The notes: generated by a model not told the origin, from the sequence alone. A stretch of 14,828 bases of DNA from Akkermansia sp. (GCA_017379255.1 JAFNWZ010000181.1:1-14828), one strand, 5' to 3'. Shown: positions 4,375 through 11,822, counted from the stretch's first letter. Numbers and translations are program-made.

Positions 4375-6351
4375 TTACTTCCTGCTGCTCTTTTTCTTCT
4401 TTTTTTTGCTGCTGCTTTTTTTGCTTTCCGGGGCTTTTTTCTTCACGGTGCTGGTGCCGGGGCCCTGGCAGGCGTCGGGCTGGGCGTCCACTTTCTTGTC
4501 CTTGCTGGTGGTGTAGATGAGGTAGCGCTTGCCATCCCACGAGACGGCCATGACATCGGCCGCGCCTGCGGGCAGGAAGACATCGGTGGAGCTGTTGTCT
4601 TTCTGGTTGAGGCCGCGCAGGCAGATGCGGATGAGTCTGCCTTCGGCGTTGTATACTTCAAAGGCAACGGCGTTGGCCCATTTGTCTGCGGGGACGGTGA
4701 AGCGCGGCAGTGCTTCCTTACTGGGGGTGGGGGTGAAGTCCGGGCTGGGGGTGATGGCGAGCTTGTCGCGGTAGATGCCGACGTTGTTTGCGGTGATGTA
4801 GAAGAGGACGGGGGTGTCCGGCTCCGGGTACTGGCTGGCGTGTTCAAGGGAGGCGGCGCACATGTCTTCGGTGATGGTGACCCAGCGAGAGCCGTAGTCG
4901 TTCACGTAGCGGTTCATGACGGCGAGCATGCCGGTTTCCAGGAAGAAGGAGGAGAAGTTCAGCTGGGCGGCATCGCAGCAGCGGTCGAGGTATTTCATGC
5001 GGATTTCGCCTGTTTTCCACTGGCTTTCGTCTGTGTCGCGCACGTTCTTGAAGATGCGGGGGTAGAAGAGTTCGTTGCCGCGCGCCACGGTGTTGTACAG
5101 GTAGAGCTGCCACATGGGGCAGAGGATGACGAAGCAGTCGCCGCAGCGCTCGCCGGGTTGGCGGTTGCCGTCATCGGGGCCGCGCTGGAACTGCCAGAGC
5201 TCGCGGTTGACGAGGGCGCTGTTCACGTAGGCGTCGAAGCGTCCGCCGCGCACCCAGGGGCCGTCGAGCGTGGGGCAGTTTTCGTGTTCCAGTCGCACTT
5301 CCTCCGGGTTGAAGGTGTAGTTGACAACCTGGGAGAAGATGTTGACGGTGGTTTCGGTGGTGCCGGCCCACATCATGCCCGGGCGGGTCTGGTTGACGTG
5401 CCCGAACTCGTGGGAGGTGCCCCAGGCGCCGGTGCGGCGCGCTTCATCGACGTTGACGATGCCGTCGGTGGCGGTGATGACGTAGGAGCCGCCCAGGCCG
5501 TCGGCATGCATGTAGGTCCCGGTGTTCCAGTTGGAGCGGCCCATGATGTGGTTGCCGGGGTGGATGCCTTCCCATTCCCAGCCCAGCAGCTGTTGTTCCA
5601 GGGTCATCTGCTCATCGTAGAGCTTGACCAGTTCCGGGCCTTTTTCGGGGCAGCTTTTCCGCAGGGCGGCGGTGTCGAGCACCCATTGGGTGCGGGTGCC
5701 CATGATGTCGAGCCAGTCGCTCTTGGCGTTGGCCAGCAGTTTTTTCCAGACAGCTGCATCATCGTGGTGGGTGAACAGACCGTTGATGCGGCCGCCGGTG
5801 ATTTTGAGGCGGATGGGCGGGGCGGTATCCGGGTCGGAGTCGCGGTAGTTCACATAGCCATGGCCGAAGTGGGCGGCGGTGATGGTGTTCTGCCCGCTGG
5901 TGAGGGGGTGGCGGGTTTCGGCGCCGGGGTCGCGGAAGTCGCGGATGATGAATTCGACCTTGGTGCGCGGGCTGCCTTCCATCATGATGCTGATGGTGTC
6001 TCCTGTTTCAAAGGCGATGCCGGTGGGGTTTTCGAAGCTGGAGTAGCTGGCAATCTTGAGCTGCCGGGAAAGTTCGTTGATGGGCTTGTAGGCGCGGAAC
6101 TCGCGGTTGCGGTAGGTGGCGTTGATTTTCCGCATGTTGGCATTCAGGCCGGAGTAATCCGTGTAGACCGGCACGGGGTGGAGCGCCAGTTGAGAGGTGG
6201 GGGCACTGGTAGCCTTATCCTTGCCGGCTGTGGCCTTTTTGACCTTCCGGGCGGTTTGGGCAGATTTGCCGGGGCTGTCTGCCTGCACCGGGGGGATGAG
6301 CGCCAGACCGAAGGCGCAGAGGAGGAACGTGGCGAAAAGCTTGTGTTTCAT
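4375..6351 (-). CDS. Secreted M60-family (mucinase-type) zinc metallopeptidase
   Basis: A 658-residue protein. A signal peptide covers about residues 1-24 (cleavage after VQA), followed by a basic Lys/Ala/Thr linker to about 50. An N-terminal beta domain with SSFENPTGIAFETGDTISIM (104-123) is typical of M60 proteins. The catalytic site is HEFGH at 314-318, with E333 as third zinc ligand 15 residues later (GTTETTVNIFS), matching the M60 gluzincin pattern HExxH-x(8-28)-E. The C-terminus ends in a Lys/Ser tail with six consecutive lysines. M60 enzymes of Akkermansia and other gut bacteria cut O-glycosylated mucins next to the sugar; that substrate is inferred from family. The protein should be exported; the basic tail may bind anionic surfaces or sialylated/sulfated mucin. 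It follows the ankyrin gene by 20 bases and has no ribosome-binding site. Confidence 0.9.
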   Translation of the reverse strand: MKHKLFATFLLCAFGLALIPPVQADSPGKSAQTARKVKKATAGKDKATSAPTSQLALHPVPVYTDYSGLNANMRKINATYRNREFRAYKPINELSRQLKIASYSSFENPTGIAFETGDTISIMMEGSPRTKVEFIIRDFRDPGAETRHPLTSGQNTITAAHFGHGYVNYRDSDPDTAPPIRLKITGGRINGLFTHHDDAAVWKKLLANAKSDWLDIMGTRTQWVLDTAALRKSCPEKGPELVKLYDEQMTLEQQLLGWEWEGIHPGNHIMGRSNWNTGTYMHADGLGGSYVITATDGIVNVDEARRTGAWGTSHEFGHVNQTRPGMMWAGTTETTVNIFSQVVNYTFNPEEVRLEHENCPTLDGPWVRGGRFDAYVNSALVNRELWQFQRGPDDGNRQPGERCGDCFVILCPMWQLYLYNTVARGNELFYPRIFKNVRDTDESQWKTGEIRMKYLDRCCDAAQLNFSSFFLETGMLAVMNRYVNDYGSRWVTITEDMCAASLEHASQYPEPDTPVLFYITANNVGIYRDKLAITPSPDFTPTPSKEALPRFTVPADKWANAVAFEVYNAEGRLIRICLRGLNQKDNSSTDVFLPAGAADVMAVSWDGKRYLIYTTSKDKKVDAQPDACQGPGTSTVKKKAPESKKSSSKKKKKKSSRK

Positions 6352-6371
6352 GGGTGGGGAAGGGGGGCTTA

Positions 6372-7421
6372 TCAGAGGAGGTGGCGCACGGATTCTGCTG
6401 CCAGGTCGCGGGCGGTTTTGTTGTCCTTGTTCCTGGCGTTCTTGTCTGCTCCGGCTTTGAGCAGCTGGGTGACGATTTCTGCTTTGCCTGCCTTGGCAGC
6501 GTGGATGAGCGGCAGTTCGCCCCGGCTGTTATCATTCAGGTTGATGCCGGCATCAATGAAGAGCTGCACCACATGCCCGAAGTTGCGGTCGATGGCCAGG
6601 TTGATGGGGGTGCCGTTGAAGCCTCCGGGCGGGCTGTAATTGACATCCTTATAGACGGGGAGCAGGGCTTTGATGCTTTCGGTGCGGGCGCTCCAGACAG
6701 CGTCATGCAGGGGTACGGCCTGGTTCCCGGCCCGGGCAAAGGGGTCTGCCCCGGCCTTGAGCAGCAGCGTGATGATGCCGGCGTGGTCGGCATCGACCGC
6801 TTTGTGCAGGATGGCGCGGGAATCCTCTGCCACATAATTGACATTCGCCCCGGCTTTGATGAGGGCTTTGACCCCCGCCTCATCCTTGTTCATGCACAGC
6901 CGGGTGAGCAGGGGCACTTTGTTGTCCTTGTCCAGCATGTCGGGGTTGAAGGATTTTTTCTTTGCGGCGGCCTTCAGAGCCTCCACATCACCCGCCGAGA
7001 TTTTTTCATACAGGGCGATTTCCTCCTCGCGGGCGGCCATGGCGTTTTTGAGCATCTTGCTGATTTTTCTGCTGCTGGCAACCTGGCTGGCTAGCTTGCC
7101 CTCTGCATCGGGAATCATGGCATCTGCCCCGGCCTTGAGCAGCAGTTTCACGCATTCGGCGGAACCGGCCCGGGCTGCCAGGTGCAGGGCGGTGTTGCCC
7201 CATTCGTCAATCTGGTTGACATTGCAGCCCTCCTTGATGCGGGCTTCGATGATTCCGGCTTTTCCCGCCCCGGCGGCTTCCAGTATGGAATAGATGGCAT
7301 TGCTGCGGTAGATGAGGTCGGGCAGCTTGCCTGTTGCGCCGGTGGTTGCCGTGGAATCAGTCGCGGCGATAATGGGCTGGCCCAGCAGCATGGCTGCCAG
7401 TATAATGCAGGATTGTTTCAT
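6372..7421 (-). CDS. Secreted ankyrin-repeat protein
   Basis: A 349-residue protein with a signal peptide (about 1-20, cleavage after IAA) and ankyrin repeats filling nearly all the rest. Clear repeats start near 75 (GNTALHLAARAGSAECVKLL), 202 (RAILHKAVDADHAGIITLLL), 235 (AVPLHDAVWSARTESIKALL), 270 (TPINLAIDRNFGHVVQLFID) and 302 (ELPLIHAAKAGKAEIVTQLL). Weaker ones lie at about 42, 135, 167 and 335. Ankyrin repeats bind proteins and have no catalytic role. The gene is directly upstream of the M60 peptidase gene with a 20-base gap and no terminator, so the two are probably co-transcribed; the product may be a periplasmic partner, inhibitor or export chaperone of the peptidase (inference). It starts without a ribosome-binding site. 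Confidence 0.88.
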   Translation of the reverse strand: MKQSCIILAAMLLGQPIIAATDSTATTGATGKLPDLIYRSNAIYSILEAAGAGKAGIIEARIKEGCNVNQIDEWGNTALHLAARAGSAECVKLLLKAGADAMIPDAEGKLASQVASSRKISKMLKNAMAAREEEIALYEKISAGDVEALKAAAKKKSFNPDMLDKDNKVPLLTRLCMNKDEAGVKALIKAGANVNYVAEDSRAILHKAVDADHAGIITLLLKAGADPFARAGNQAVPLHDAVWSARTESIKALLPVYKDVNYSPPGGFNGTPINLAIDRNFGHVVQLFIDAGINLNDNSRGELPLIHAAKAGKAEIVTQLLKAGADKNARNKDNKTARDLAAESVRHLL

Positions 7422-7435
7422 AGTGAGAGAGAGGT

Positions 7436-7441
7436 ATTGTA
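7436..7441 (-). promoter_or_regulatory. -10 element of the ankyrin-M60 operon
   Basis: TACAAT lies 15 bases upstream of the ATG, predicting a leader of about 8 bases rich in CT repeats. No convincing -35 is seen at 16-18 bases, so this is tentative. TTATAT at 7448-7453 is an alternative. Confidence 0.35.
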
Positions 7442-7515
7442 TGCATCATATAACAGCGCGGCTGCCTTGAAAAGAAAAAAACGGCAGCGGCGGCTTCAAA
7501 GGAGAAGAAAAAATG

Positions 7516-7551
7516 AAAAAAAGAGCCCCGCACCGAGTGGGTGCGGGGCTC
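7516..7551 (-). terminator. Intrinsic terminator of the 7570-8595 gene
   Basis: Perfect 12-bp GC-rich stem (GAGCCCCGCACC, 7523-7534 with 7540-7551), a 5-base loop, then seven U on the minus strand. It lies 18 bases past the stop codon. Confidence 0.9.
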
Positions 7552-7569
7552 GTGAAACGGGGAGGGGGC

Positions 7570-8595
7570 TTATTTCAGCTTCAGCCCCTTCTTGTTGCTG
7601 CTTTTGACGCTCTGGCGCAGGCTGGCTTTCACGGAGGCGCTGTTGCCGCGGAGCTGGGCGGCGCGTTTTTCCAGCTTGCGGCGGTCGGAGCCCTTGCCCA
7701 GGGCACCCAGAATGGTGATGAGGACTACCAGACCTACGCCGATGAGAATCCAGTGCATGGTGGTGAGGTTATCCAGCCCGAGCTTGGCCAGCAGTTTTTC
7801 GAAGTCGCTCTTGCGGTCGCCCTTCTGCTTCACGGTCTTGATGGGTTTGACCTTGACCGGGCCTTGTACAACCTTGCCGGTTTCCTCGGGTTCTTCGATG
7901 ATTTCCTCTGGTTCATCGGGGGTATCTTCGATTTCTTCCTCGGGTTCATCCTCTATCACCACAGGCTTGGGTGCTTTTTGGGGTGTGGCAGGTTTATCGG
8001 TTTTGTTGGCGGTGTAGAGCCGCTTTTCCTCGTCCTCCAGAATCTTCTTCACGGCGCTGCCGCTCAGGGTGTTGCCCATGGCGGAGGAGCCGCTGACGGT
8101 GCTGCCTTCGGAGAGGTGGCGGCGGTTTTCCTTGGGCACTTTGGTGTAGAAGGTGAGGCGGGAGCACTTGTTGGCGCCGTTGAGTTCTTCGAACAAGTAG
8201 CCTTCCTTGAACTTCATGGCGCGCGCGCGGCCCATGTGGTACTTAGCGGCTTTGTCTGCAGAGAATTTGCGCCAGGAGGCTTCCTCGAATTTGCCGATGT
8301 CGGCAGCATCCTGGTCTGCTTCTTCCAGGGTTACCGGTTTGCGGTAGTCTACTACGATGCAGAGGAGTTTGCCGGTCTTGGCATCAAAATCGATGGAGAG
8401 TTTGCGGTTTTCGTCCAGATTCCAGATGCGACGCACGCTCAAATCGCTGAGCACGCGGTACGCGTAGTCCTTGGTCAGATTCTCATCTGCCATGTTGCGA
8501 TCCATTGTTGGGGAGAGGTCGCTTAACTGCACCGCCATGGCTGCAGGGGCGAGAAGCAGAAGCCCGGTAAGCGCGCGTTTGAAAAGTTTGTTCAT
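7570..8595 (-). CDS. Exported, membrane-anchored protein of unknown function
   Basis: A 341-residue protein not recognised as any named family. A signal peptide is at about 1-21 (LLLLAPAAMA). A globular part (about 25-190) is followed by a Pro/Lys linker, then a very acidic Glu/Pro stretch (214-239), a basic stretch and a single predicted membrane helix at 281-300 (HWILIGVGLVVLITILGALG). The last 40 residues are strongly basic and, by the positive-inside rule, lie in the cytoplasm. The expected topology is a periplasmic domain tethered to the inner membrane by its C-terminus. It is transcribed alone from a good promoter (8605-8633) with a leader of only about three bases, and ends at a strong terminator. 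Confidence 0.85.
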   Translation of the reverse strand: MNKLFKRALTGLLLLAPAAMAVQLSDLSPTMDRNMADENLTKDYAYRVLSDLSVRRIWNLDENRKLSIDFDAKTGKLLCIVVDYRKPVTLEEADQDAADIGKFEEASWRKFSADKAAKYHMGRARAMKFKEGYLFEELNGANKCSRLTFYTKVPKENRRHLSEGSTVSGSSAMGNTLSGSAVKKILEDEEKRLYTANKTDKPATPQKAPKPVVIEDEPEEEIEDTPDEPEEIIEEPEETGKVVQGPVKVKPIKTVKQKGDRKSDFEKLLAKLGLDNLTTMHWILIGVGLVVLITILGALGKGSDRRKLEKRAAQLRGNSASVKASLRQSVKSSNKKGLKLK

Positions 8596-8604
8596 ACTGG
8601 GTGT

Positions 8605-8633
8605 ATACTATCATGTTAAAGGTGGGCTTACAA
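8605..8633 (-). promoter_or_regulatory. Promoter of the 7570-8595 gene
   Basis: TTGTAA (8628-8633) and TAGTAT (8605-8610, within TAGTATAC) with a 17-base spacer. The -10 ends 10 bases before the ATG, so the transcript is nearly leaderless. Confidence 0.65.
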
Positions 8634-8657
8634 GTCTATACTTTATCAGTTACCAAC

Positions 8658-8700
8658 AAAAATCACCGCGTGCGAGCGCACACGTACGCTGGCGATTTTG
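8658..8700. other. Imperfect hairpin in an AT-rich divergent intergenic region
   Basis: Outer arms AAAATC (8659-8664) and GATTTT (8694-8699) enclose a GC-rich, partly self-complementary core around GCGTGCGAGCGCAC. A long T-rich tract follows (8700-8725). It could be a plus-strand terminator without a visible upstream gene, or a regulatory structure between the divergent genes. Confidence 0.35.
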
Positions 8701-8760
8701 TTTTTCTTTCATCTTTTTTTATTTTTTATTCGAAAATGGGAAAATTTCTCATTTTTGGGG

Positions 8761-8788
8761 TTGACAAGTGGAGGAAAAGGAGTAGAAT
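8761..8788 (+). promoter_or_regulatory. Near-consensus promoter of the 36-residue peptide gene
   Basis: TTGACA (8761-8766), a 16-base spacer and TAGAAT (8783-8788): the best sigma-70-type promoter in the window. The predicted start is near 8795 and the leader is about 48 bases. Confidence 0.75.
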
Positions 8789-8842
8789 TGCGCAGCCGGG
8801 TTCGCGCCCGTCAGGAAATAGAAAGGAAAGAAGGAAAAAGAA

Positions 8843-8953
8843 ATGAAAACTATCGCTATCGTACTCGGACTTACCGCTCTCACCGCTGCTGGGAACACCC
8901 TGCCTCCTACCCCGGAGAATACCCTGCCTCCTACTCCCGAGTTTATTCTGTGA
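8843..8953 (+). CDS. 36-residue exported peptide with an NTLPPTPE tandem repeat
   Basis: A short frame of 37 codons including the stop. Residues 1-17 (MKTIAIVLGLTALTAAG) look like a minimal signal peptide. The rest is two copies of NTLPPTPE and a short hydrophobic end (FIL). The repeat is a 24-base tandem duplication with 21 of 24 bases identical, the differences being synonymous, which favours real coding. It has a consensus-like promoter and an AAGGA ribosome site at 8831-8835, 7 bases before the ATG, with an independent terminator at 9032-9063. No family is recognised. The mature peptide would be about 19 residues. It could also be a decayed longer gene. Confidence 0.6.
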   Translation: MKTIAIVLGLTALTAAGNTLPPTPENTLPPTPEFIL

Positions 8954-8972
8954 GTTGGTGATTTGTGTTTGC

Positions 8973-8992
8973 CACGGTGCATCTGCACCGTG
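8973..8992 (+). other. Hairpin in the 3' untranslated region of the peptide gene
   Basis: CACGGTGCA (8973-8981) pairs with TGCACCGTG (8984-8992), effectively an 8-bp stem with a 4-base loop. No U-run follows, so it is more likely a structural element than the terminator. Confidence 0.5.
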
Positions 8993-9031
8993 TTGAGGGA
9001 AGGGCGTTTCAGTTCTCTCGTTATTCAGATG

Positions 9032-9063
9032 TCTTCCGCTTTGAAATCAGCGGGAGATTTTTT
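9032..9063 (+). terminator. Intrinsic terminator of the peptide gene
   Basis: A 9-bp stem TCTTCCGCT/AGCGGGAGA, including one T-G pair, with an 8-base loop and then TTTTTT. The predicted transcript from 8795 is about 270 bases, mostly non-coding. Confidence 0.8.
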
Positions 9064-9083
9064 GTGTCCGGCGGGGAGAGGTT

Positions 9084-9112
9084 TTGGCTGGTCAGCGGGC
9101 GTGGGATATGCT
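9084..9112 (+). promoter_or_regulatory. Promoter of the EF-hand protein gene
   Basis: TTGGCT (9084-9089) and TATGCT (9107-9112) with a 17-base spacer. The predicted start is about 9119, giving a leader of five bases to the ATG at 9124. Confidence 0.55.
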
Positions 9113-9123
9113 AAAGTGTGTCC

Positions 9124-9336
9124 ATGAAAAATGTTCTGATAGTGTTGATTGCTGCGGCTGTGCTTCCTGTGGTGGGGCAGAATGAAAAAGTGCAACCGGC
9201 CCATTGGGGCGCTGCCGGCAGGATGCCCGCGCGCAAGGATGCCCGGCCGGATGCCCACCAGCGCATGCTGGAGAAGTACGATACCAATAAGGACGGCAAG
9301 CTGGATGAGGCTGAGCGCAAGGCGATGCAGAAGTGA
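9124..9336 (+). CDS. Small secreted EF-hand protein
   Basis: A 70-residue protein. A signal peptide is at 1-18 (MKNVLIVLIAAAVLPVVG). A basic, Pro/Arg-rich linker leads to one canonical calcium-binding EF-hand loop, D53-T-N-K-D-G-K-L-D-E-A-E64, with acidic ligands at loop positions 1, 5, 9 and 12 and Asn at 3. EF-hands usually work in pairs; a single one suggests homodimer formation or a mainly structural role. Short secreted proteins of this kind are common in Verrucomicrobia and Planctomycetes. The ATG at 9124 is preferred; a GTG two codons upstream (9118) would also fit. No ribosome-binding site is seen. The following gene starts 66 bases after the stop and has its own promoter. Confidence 0.8.
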   Translation: MKNVLIVLIAAAVLPVVGQNEKVQPAHWGAAGRMPARKDARPDAHQRMLEKYDTNKDGKLDEAERKAMQK

Positions 9337-9365
9337 ATCGTCGTAAGTCGTTCACGAAAAAAACA

Positions 9366-9394
9366 TTGCATAATCTGTGTCCGTTTGTTACCAT
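9366..9394 (+). promoter_or_regulatory. Promoter of the 9402-10376 gene
   Basis: TTGCAT (9366-9371) and TACCAT (9389-9394) with a 17-base spacer. The -10 ends 8 bases before the ATG at 9402, predicting a leaderless or nearly leaderless mRNA. Confidence 0.55.
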
Positions 9395-9401
9395 AGGTTG
9401 C

Positions 9402-10376
9402 ATGAAAACGCTACAGGTATTAACGATGCTGTTCATCACCCTTTCATGGTGTGGTGCTATGGATGTCCCCACCCCTCCGGCTTGCGTGGAAGATACAGTG
9501 GCGGCTTACGGTAAACATTATGATAAGGTGTTCCAGAAGCGTAAAGCTGCCTTTCTGGAAAGCTTGGATAAACATAAACAAGCCTTGCAGGAAAAGGGAG
9601 ATTATGCGGCTGCTAAAGAGCTTGCTGAATATGCGGCGGCTGTTGAATCCGGAGAAAAGCTGCAGGCTTCTGCTGTCTGTAGCGTTGAGCTGCCGGACTT
9701 TGTTAAACGATATCAGTGGGTGGACTCGCAGGGCGGTCAATACAAGTTCCACTCTGGCTGTCTGGAGGACTCCCGGGGACAATTGCGGCGCGTTACGGAT
9801 GCTGGGCGCGATTTTGTAATCGTTGAGGACAAGGAATGCTGGTTTTATGAAAAAGACAAACAGCTGGGGCGTTTCCCCTTAGCTGACGGTGGGAAATGCA
9901 CGCATTTACAAGCCGGCGCTGCCATTGGAGCCAAAGCTGCAGACCGTATTTCCGAATTGGAGGAAAAATTCTGGAGCAGTATGGATAAGGCTATGGCTAA
10001 ATCCCGCAGTAAGCTCAAAGCATCTCTGGCAAGCCAGATGAAGAAGCTGGGCAGCGGGGGCAAGCTGAATGAGGCTGCTGCCGTGCAGGAGTACCTGGAA
10101 CACTTTGATTCAGACAATGGCTTGAAGACCTGGTGCAAGGCCCCCGTGGGCACCTTTGTAGCGCCAGCCAGCGGCTGGGTGGTAGAGTTCGCGCGCAATA
10201 CTTCTGTCCATTATGGGCCGGGACGCTCAGGCTTGCATCACCAGGAACTGGAGCGCGTGTCTCCCCACCGGGAAGTTTATTTCTACAAGGGGAGCACGAT
10301 GCTGTATATTAAAGGCAAGTTACATAAAATCGCCAATGATACCCACCGCGTTCTGGAACGACAGAAGCGGAAATAA
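9402..10376 (+). CDS. Secreted protein of unknown function with an internally duplicated helix-plus-beta layout
   Basis: A 324-residue protein counted from the ATG at 9402. This start is chosen because it begins a signal peptide (MKTLQVLTMLFITLSWCGAM) and sits directly behind a promoter; an in-frame ATG at 9333 overlaps the previous stop and gives no signal peptide. After processing there is a charged helical stretch (about 30-85) containing KGDYAAAKELAEYAAAVESG, then a small beta-rich region with many aromatic residues and cysteines (about 97-168). A second helical stretch (180-237, GGKLNEAAAVQEYLEH) and a second aromatic beta region (243-310) follow. The helical motif resembles the GDLDAAL-type repeats of planctomycete and verrucomicrobial exported proteins. 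Function unknown. No clear terminator is seen in the 88 bases before the convergent ATPase gene. Confidence 0.82.
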   Translation: MKTLQVLTMLFITLSWCGAMDVPTPPACVEDTVAAYGKHYDKVFQKRKAAFLESLDKHKQALQEKGDYAAAKELAEYAAAVESGEKLQASAVCSVELPDFVKRYQWVDSQGGQYKFHSGCLEDSRGQLRRVTDAGRDFVIVEDKECWFYEKDKQLGRFPLADGGKCTHLQAGAAIGAKAADRISELEEKFWSSMDKAMAKSRSKLKASLASQMKKLGSGGKLNEAAAVQEYLEHFDSDNGLKTWCKAPVGTFVAPASGWVVEFARNTSVHYGPGRSGLHHQELERVSPHREVYFYKGSTMLYIKGKLHKIANDTHRVLERQKRK

Positions 10377-10464
10377 AATCAGCCAGCGGGGTAGCCTCAT
10401 TTATTAGAACCTGTTGTTTCTGCACCTTGCGGGCAATGTTGGCGGCTTGATTGTTTCAACTTCT

Positions 10465-11811
10465 TTATGATAATTCAGATAAATCAATTTTGTAGAAGGC
10501 CGGAGCATCATTCTTTCGCTCCAGAAACATGATCATGTAAATCGGGGCGTATATCAGCTTGTTCTTCCGTTGCAGATTATCATTATTGAAGATGATGGCG
10601 TCCGGCAGGTTATATTCGCCGCAGTTCATGATGTTGGCAAGAGCCCGGTGAACGGTATAATCCTTACCGGATTTTACCTCGATGGGAAGAACTTTGCCAT
10701 TCTGCTCAATAACAAAATCCAGTTCGCCTCGTTTTTTGCTATTGAAGTAGTAGGGGGTGAATCCATGTGCCACTAGCTCCTGTGCTACGGCATTTTCGTA
10801 AATGGATCCGAAATTGATATCTGCTTCGCCCTGGATGATGCGTAGCTGGATTCCTTCTGCGTATTGCGCAGCAAGCAGGCCTACATCGTTCTGGAATAAT
10901 TTGAACAAATTGCGAGAGCGAGCCAGTAGTAGCGGTATTCTCGGTTCCTCCACGTTATAGACGGGTAAAGCAACTCCTGCGCGTTGAAGCCAGAGGAAGC
11001 TGTTCTCCATGCTCCTCATGCGGGCTTTATTATGCAGGCTTTTCAGAACGAAACGCTTGTTAGCAGCGTTCAGCTCCGGTGGAATCAGTTTGAAAATTTC
11101 TTCGATATGCAGCTTATTTTTCGGGTCGTATTGCGTGATGTCGCGTAGATACATCTGGAGAATATCCTGTTGAGCATGCAGCACATTTTGCAGGTTATTG
11201 GTTTCTACATAGCTGCGCACGGCAGCGGGCATGCCGCCCACTACCAGATACAGACGGAATAGTTCCATCATTTTACGATGTATAACGGAATCAACTGCGC
11301 GGAGTTCATCCCAGGATTTGCGCAGGGTGCAGATGACTGTTTCCTTTACCCCGATGTTGGTGATGAATTCCTCGAAATCCAAGGGGAACATTTCCATAAT
11401 GCCCATGTACCCCACAGGTTCAGACCTTAAATCCTTAAGTTCTACGCCTGGCAGGGAGCCGCTCAGGATATATCTGTAGGAACCTTCATCTACCAGAAAC
11501 TTGATGGCCGTAACGATTTCTGGGCATAATTGAACCTCATCAAAAAAGATGAGAGTTTCATGTTTGATAAGTGGTGCTCCGGTCAGGGTGGAAAGCCGCA
11601 GTAGAATATCCTCGCTGCTCCCTGCTGTGCGAAATGCTTCGACAGCCTGCGGCATTTCCACGAAATTCACCTCAATGAAGCTCTTGAAATGAGTTCCGAA
11701 CTGACGGATGGAGTAGGTTTTTCCTATCTGTCGGGCTCCGGTGACGAGAAGGGCTTTGTTGGTTGTCTTGTAAAAGTCCTGTATGCGATTGTCTATTTTG
11801 CGTTTAAGCAT
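10465..11811 (-). CDS. AAA_14/DUF4143 ATP-binding protein
   Basis: A 448-residue protein counted from the ATG at 11811. Walker A is GARQIGKT (25-32), Walker B is LIFFDEVQ with D91-E92, and a sensor-like ILSGS lies near 114-118. The C-terminal DUF4143 region ends in a restriction-endonuclease-like motif: E339 (IYENAVAQEL), D365 in RGELDFVI, and E378-V-K380 in PIEVKSGK. All elements are intact. Such proteins are common, often in many paralogous copies, in gut bacteria; the cellular role is not established. A longer frame to 11961 exists, but the extension crosses a promoter and a 33-base direct repeat, so the shorter start (MLKRKIDNRIQDF) is preferred. Base composition is AT-richer than the flanking alaS, suggesting an acquired gene. 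Confidence 0.88.
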   Translation of the reverse strand: MLKRKIDNRIQDFYKTTNKALLVTGARQIGKTYSIRQFGTHFKSFIEVNFVEMPQAVEAFRTAGSSEDILLRLSTLTGAPLIKHETLIFFDEVQLCPEIVTAIKFLVDEGSYRYILSGSLPGVELKDLRSEPVGYMGIMEMFPLDFEEFITNIGVKETVICTLRKSWDELRAVDSVIHRKMMELFRLYLVVGGMPAAVRSYVETNNLQNVLHAQQDILQMYLRDITQYDPKNKLHIEEIFKLIPPELNAANKRFVLKSLHNKARMRSMENSFLWLQRAGVALPVYNVEEPRIPLLLARSRNLFKLFQNDVGLLAAQYAEGIQLRIIQGEADINFGSIYENAVAQELVAHGFTPYYFNSKKRGELDFVIEQNGKVLPIEVKSGKDYTVHRALANIMNCGEYNLPDAIIFNNDNLQRKNKLIYAPIYMIMFLERKNDAPAFYKIDLSELS

Positions 11812-11822
11812 ATTTGAGATGA

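Noticed and set aside
4840-6639. 599-codon open frame on the plus strand opposite the M60 gene
   Set aside because: It is the antisense shadow of a GC-rich gene; the Gly/Val/Ala/Asp-rich product has no family motif, while the minus strand encodes a complete M60 protein.
7513-8526. 337-codon plus-strand frame opposite the 7570-8595 gene
   Set aside because: Antisense shadow; it runs through the terminator, and the minus-strand frame has a promoter, signal peptide and membrane helix.
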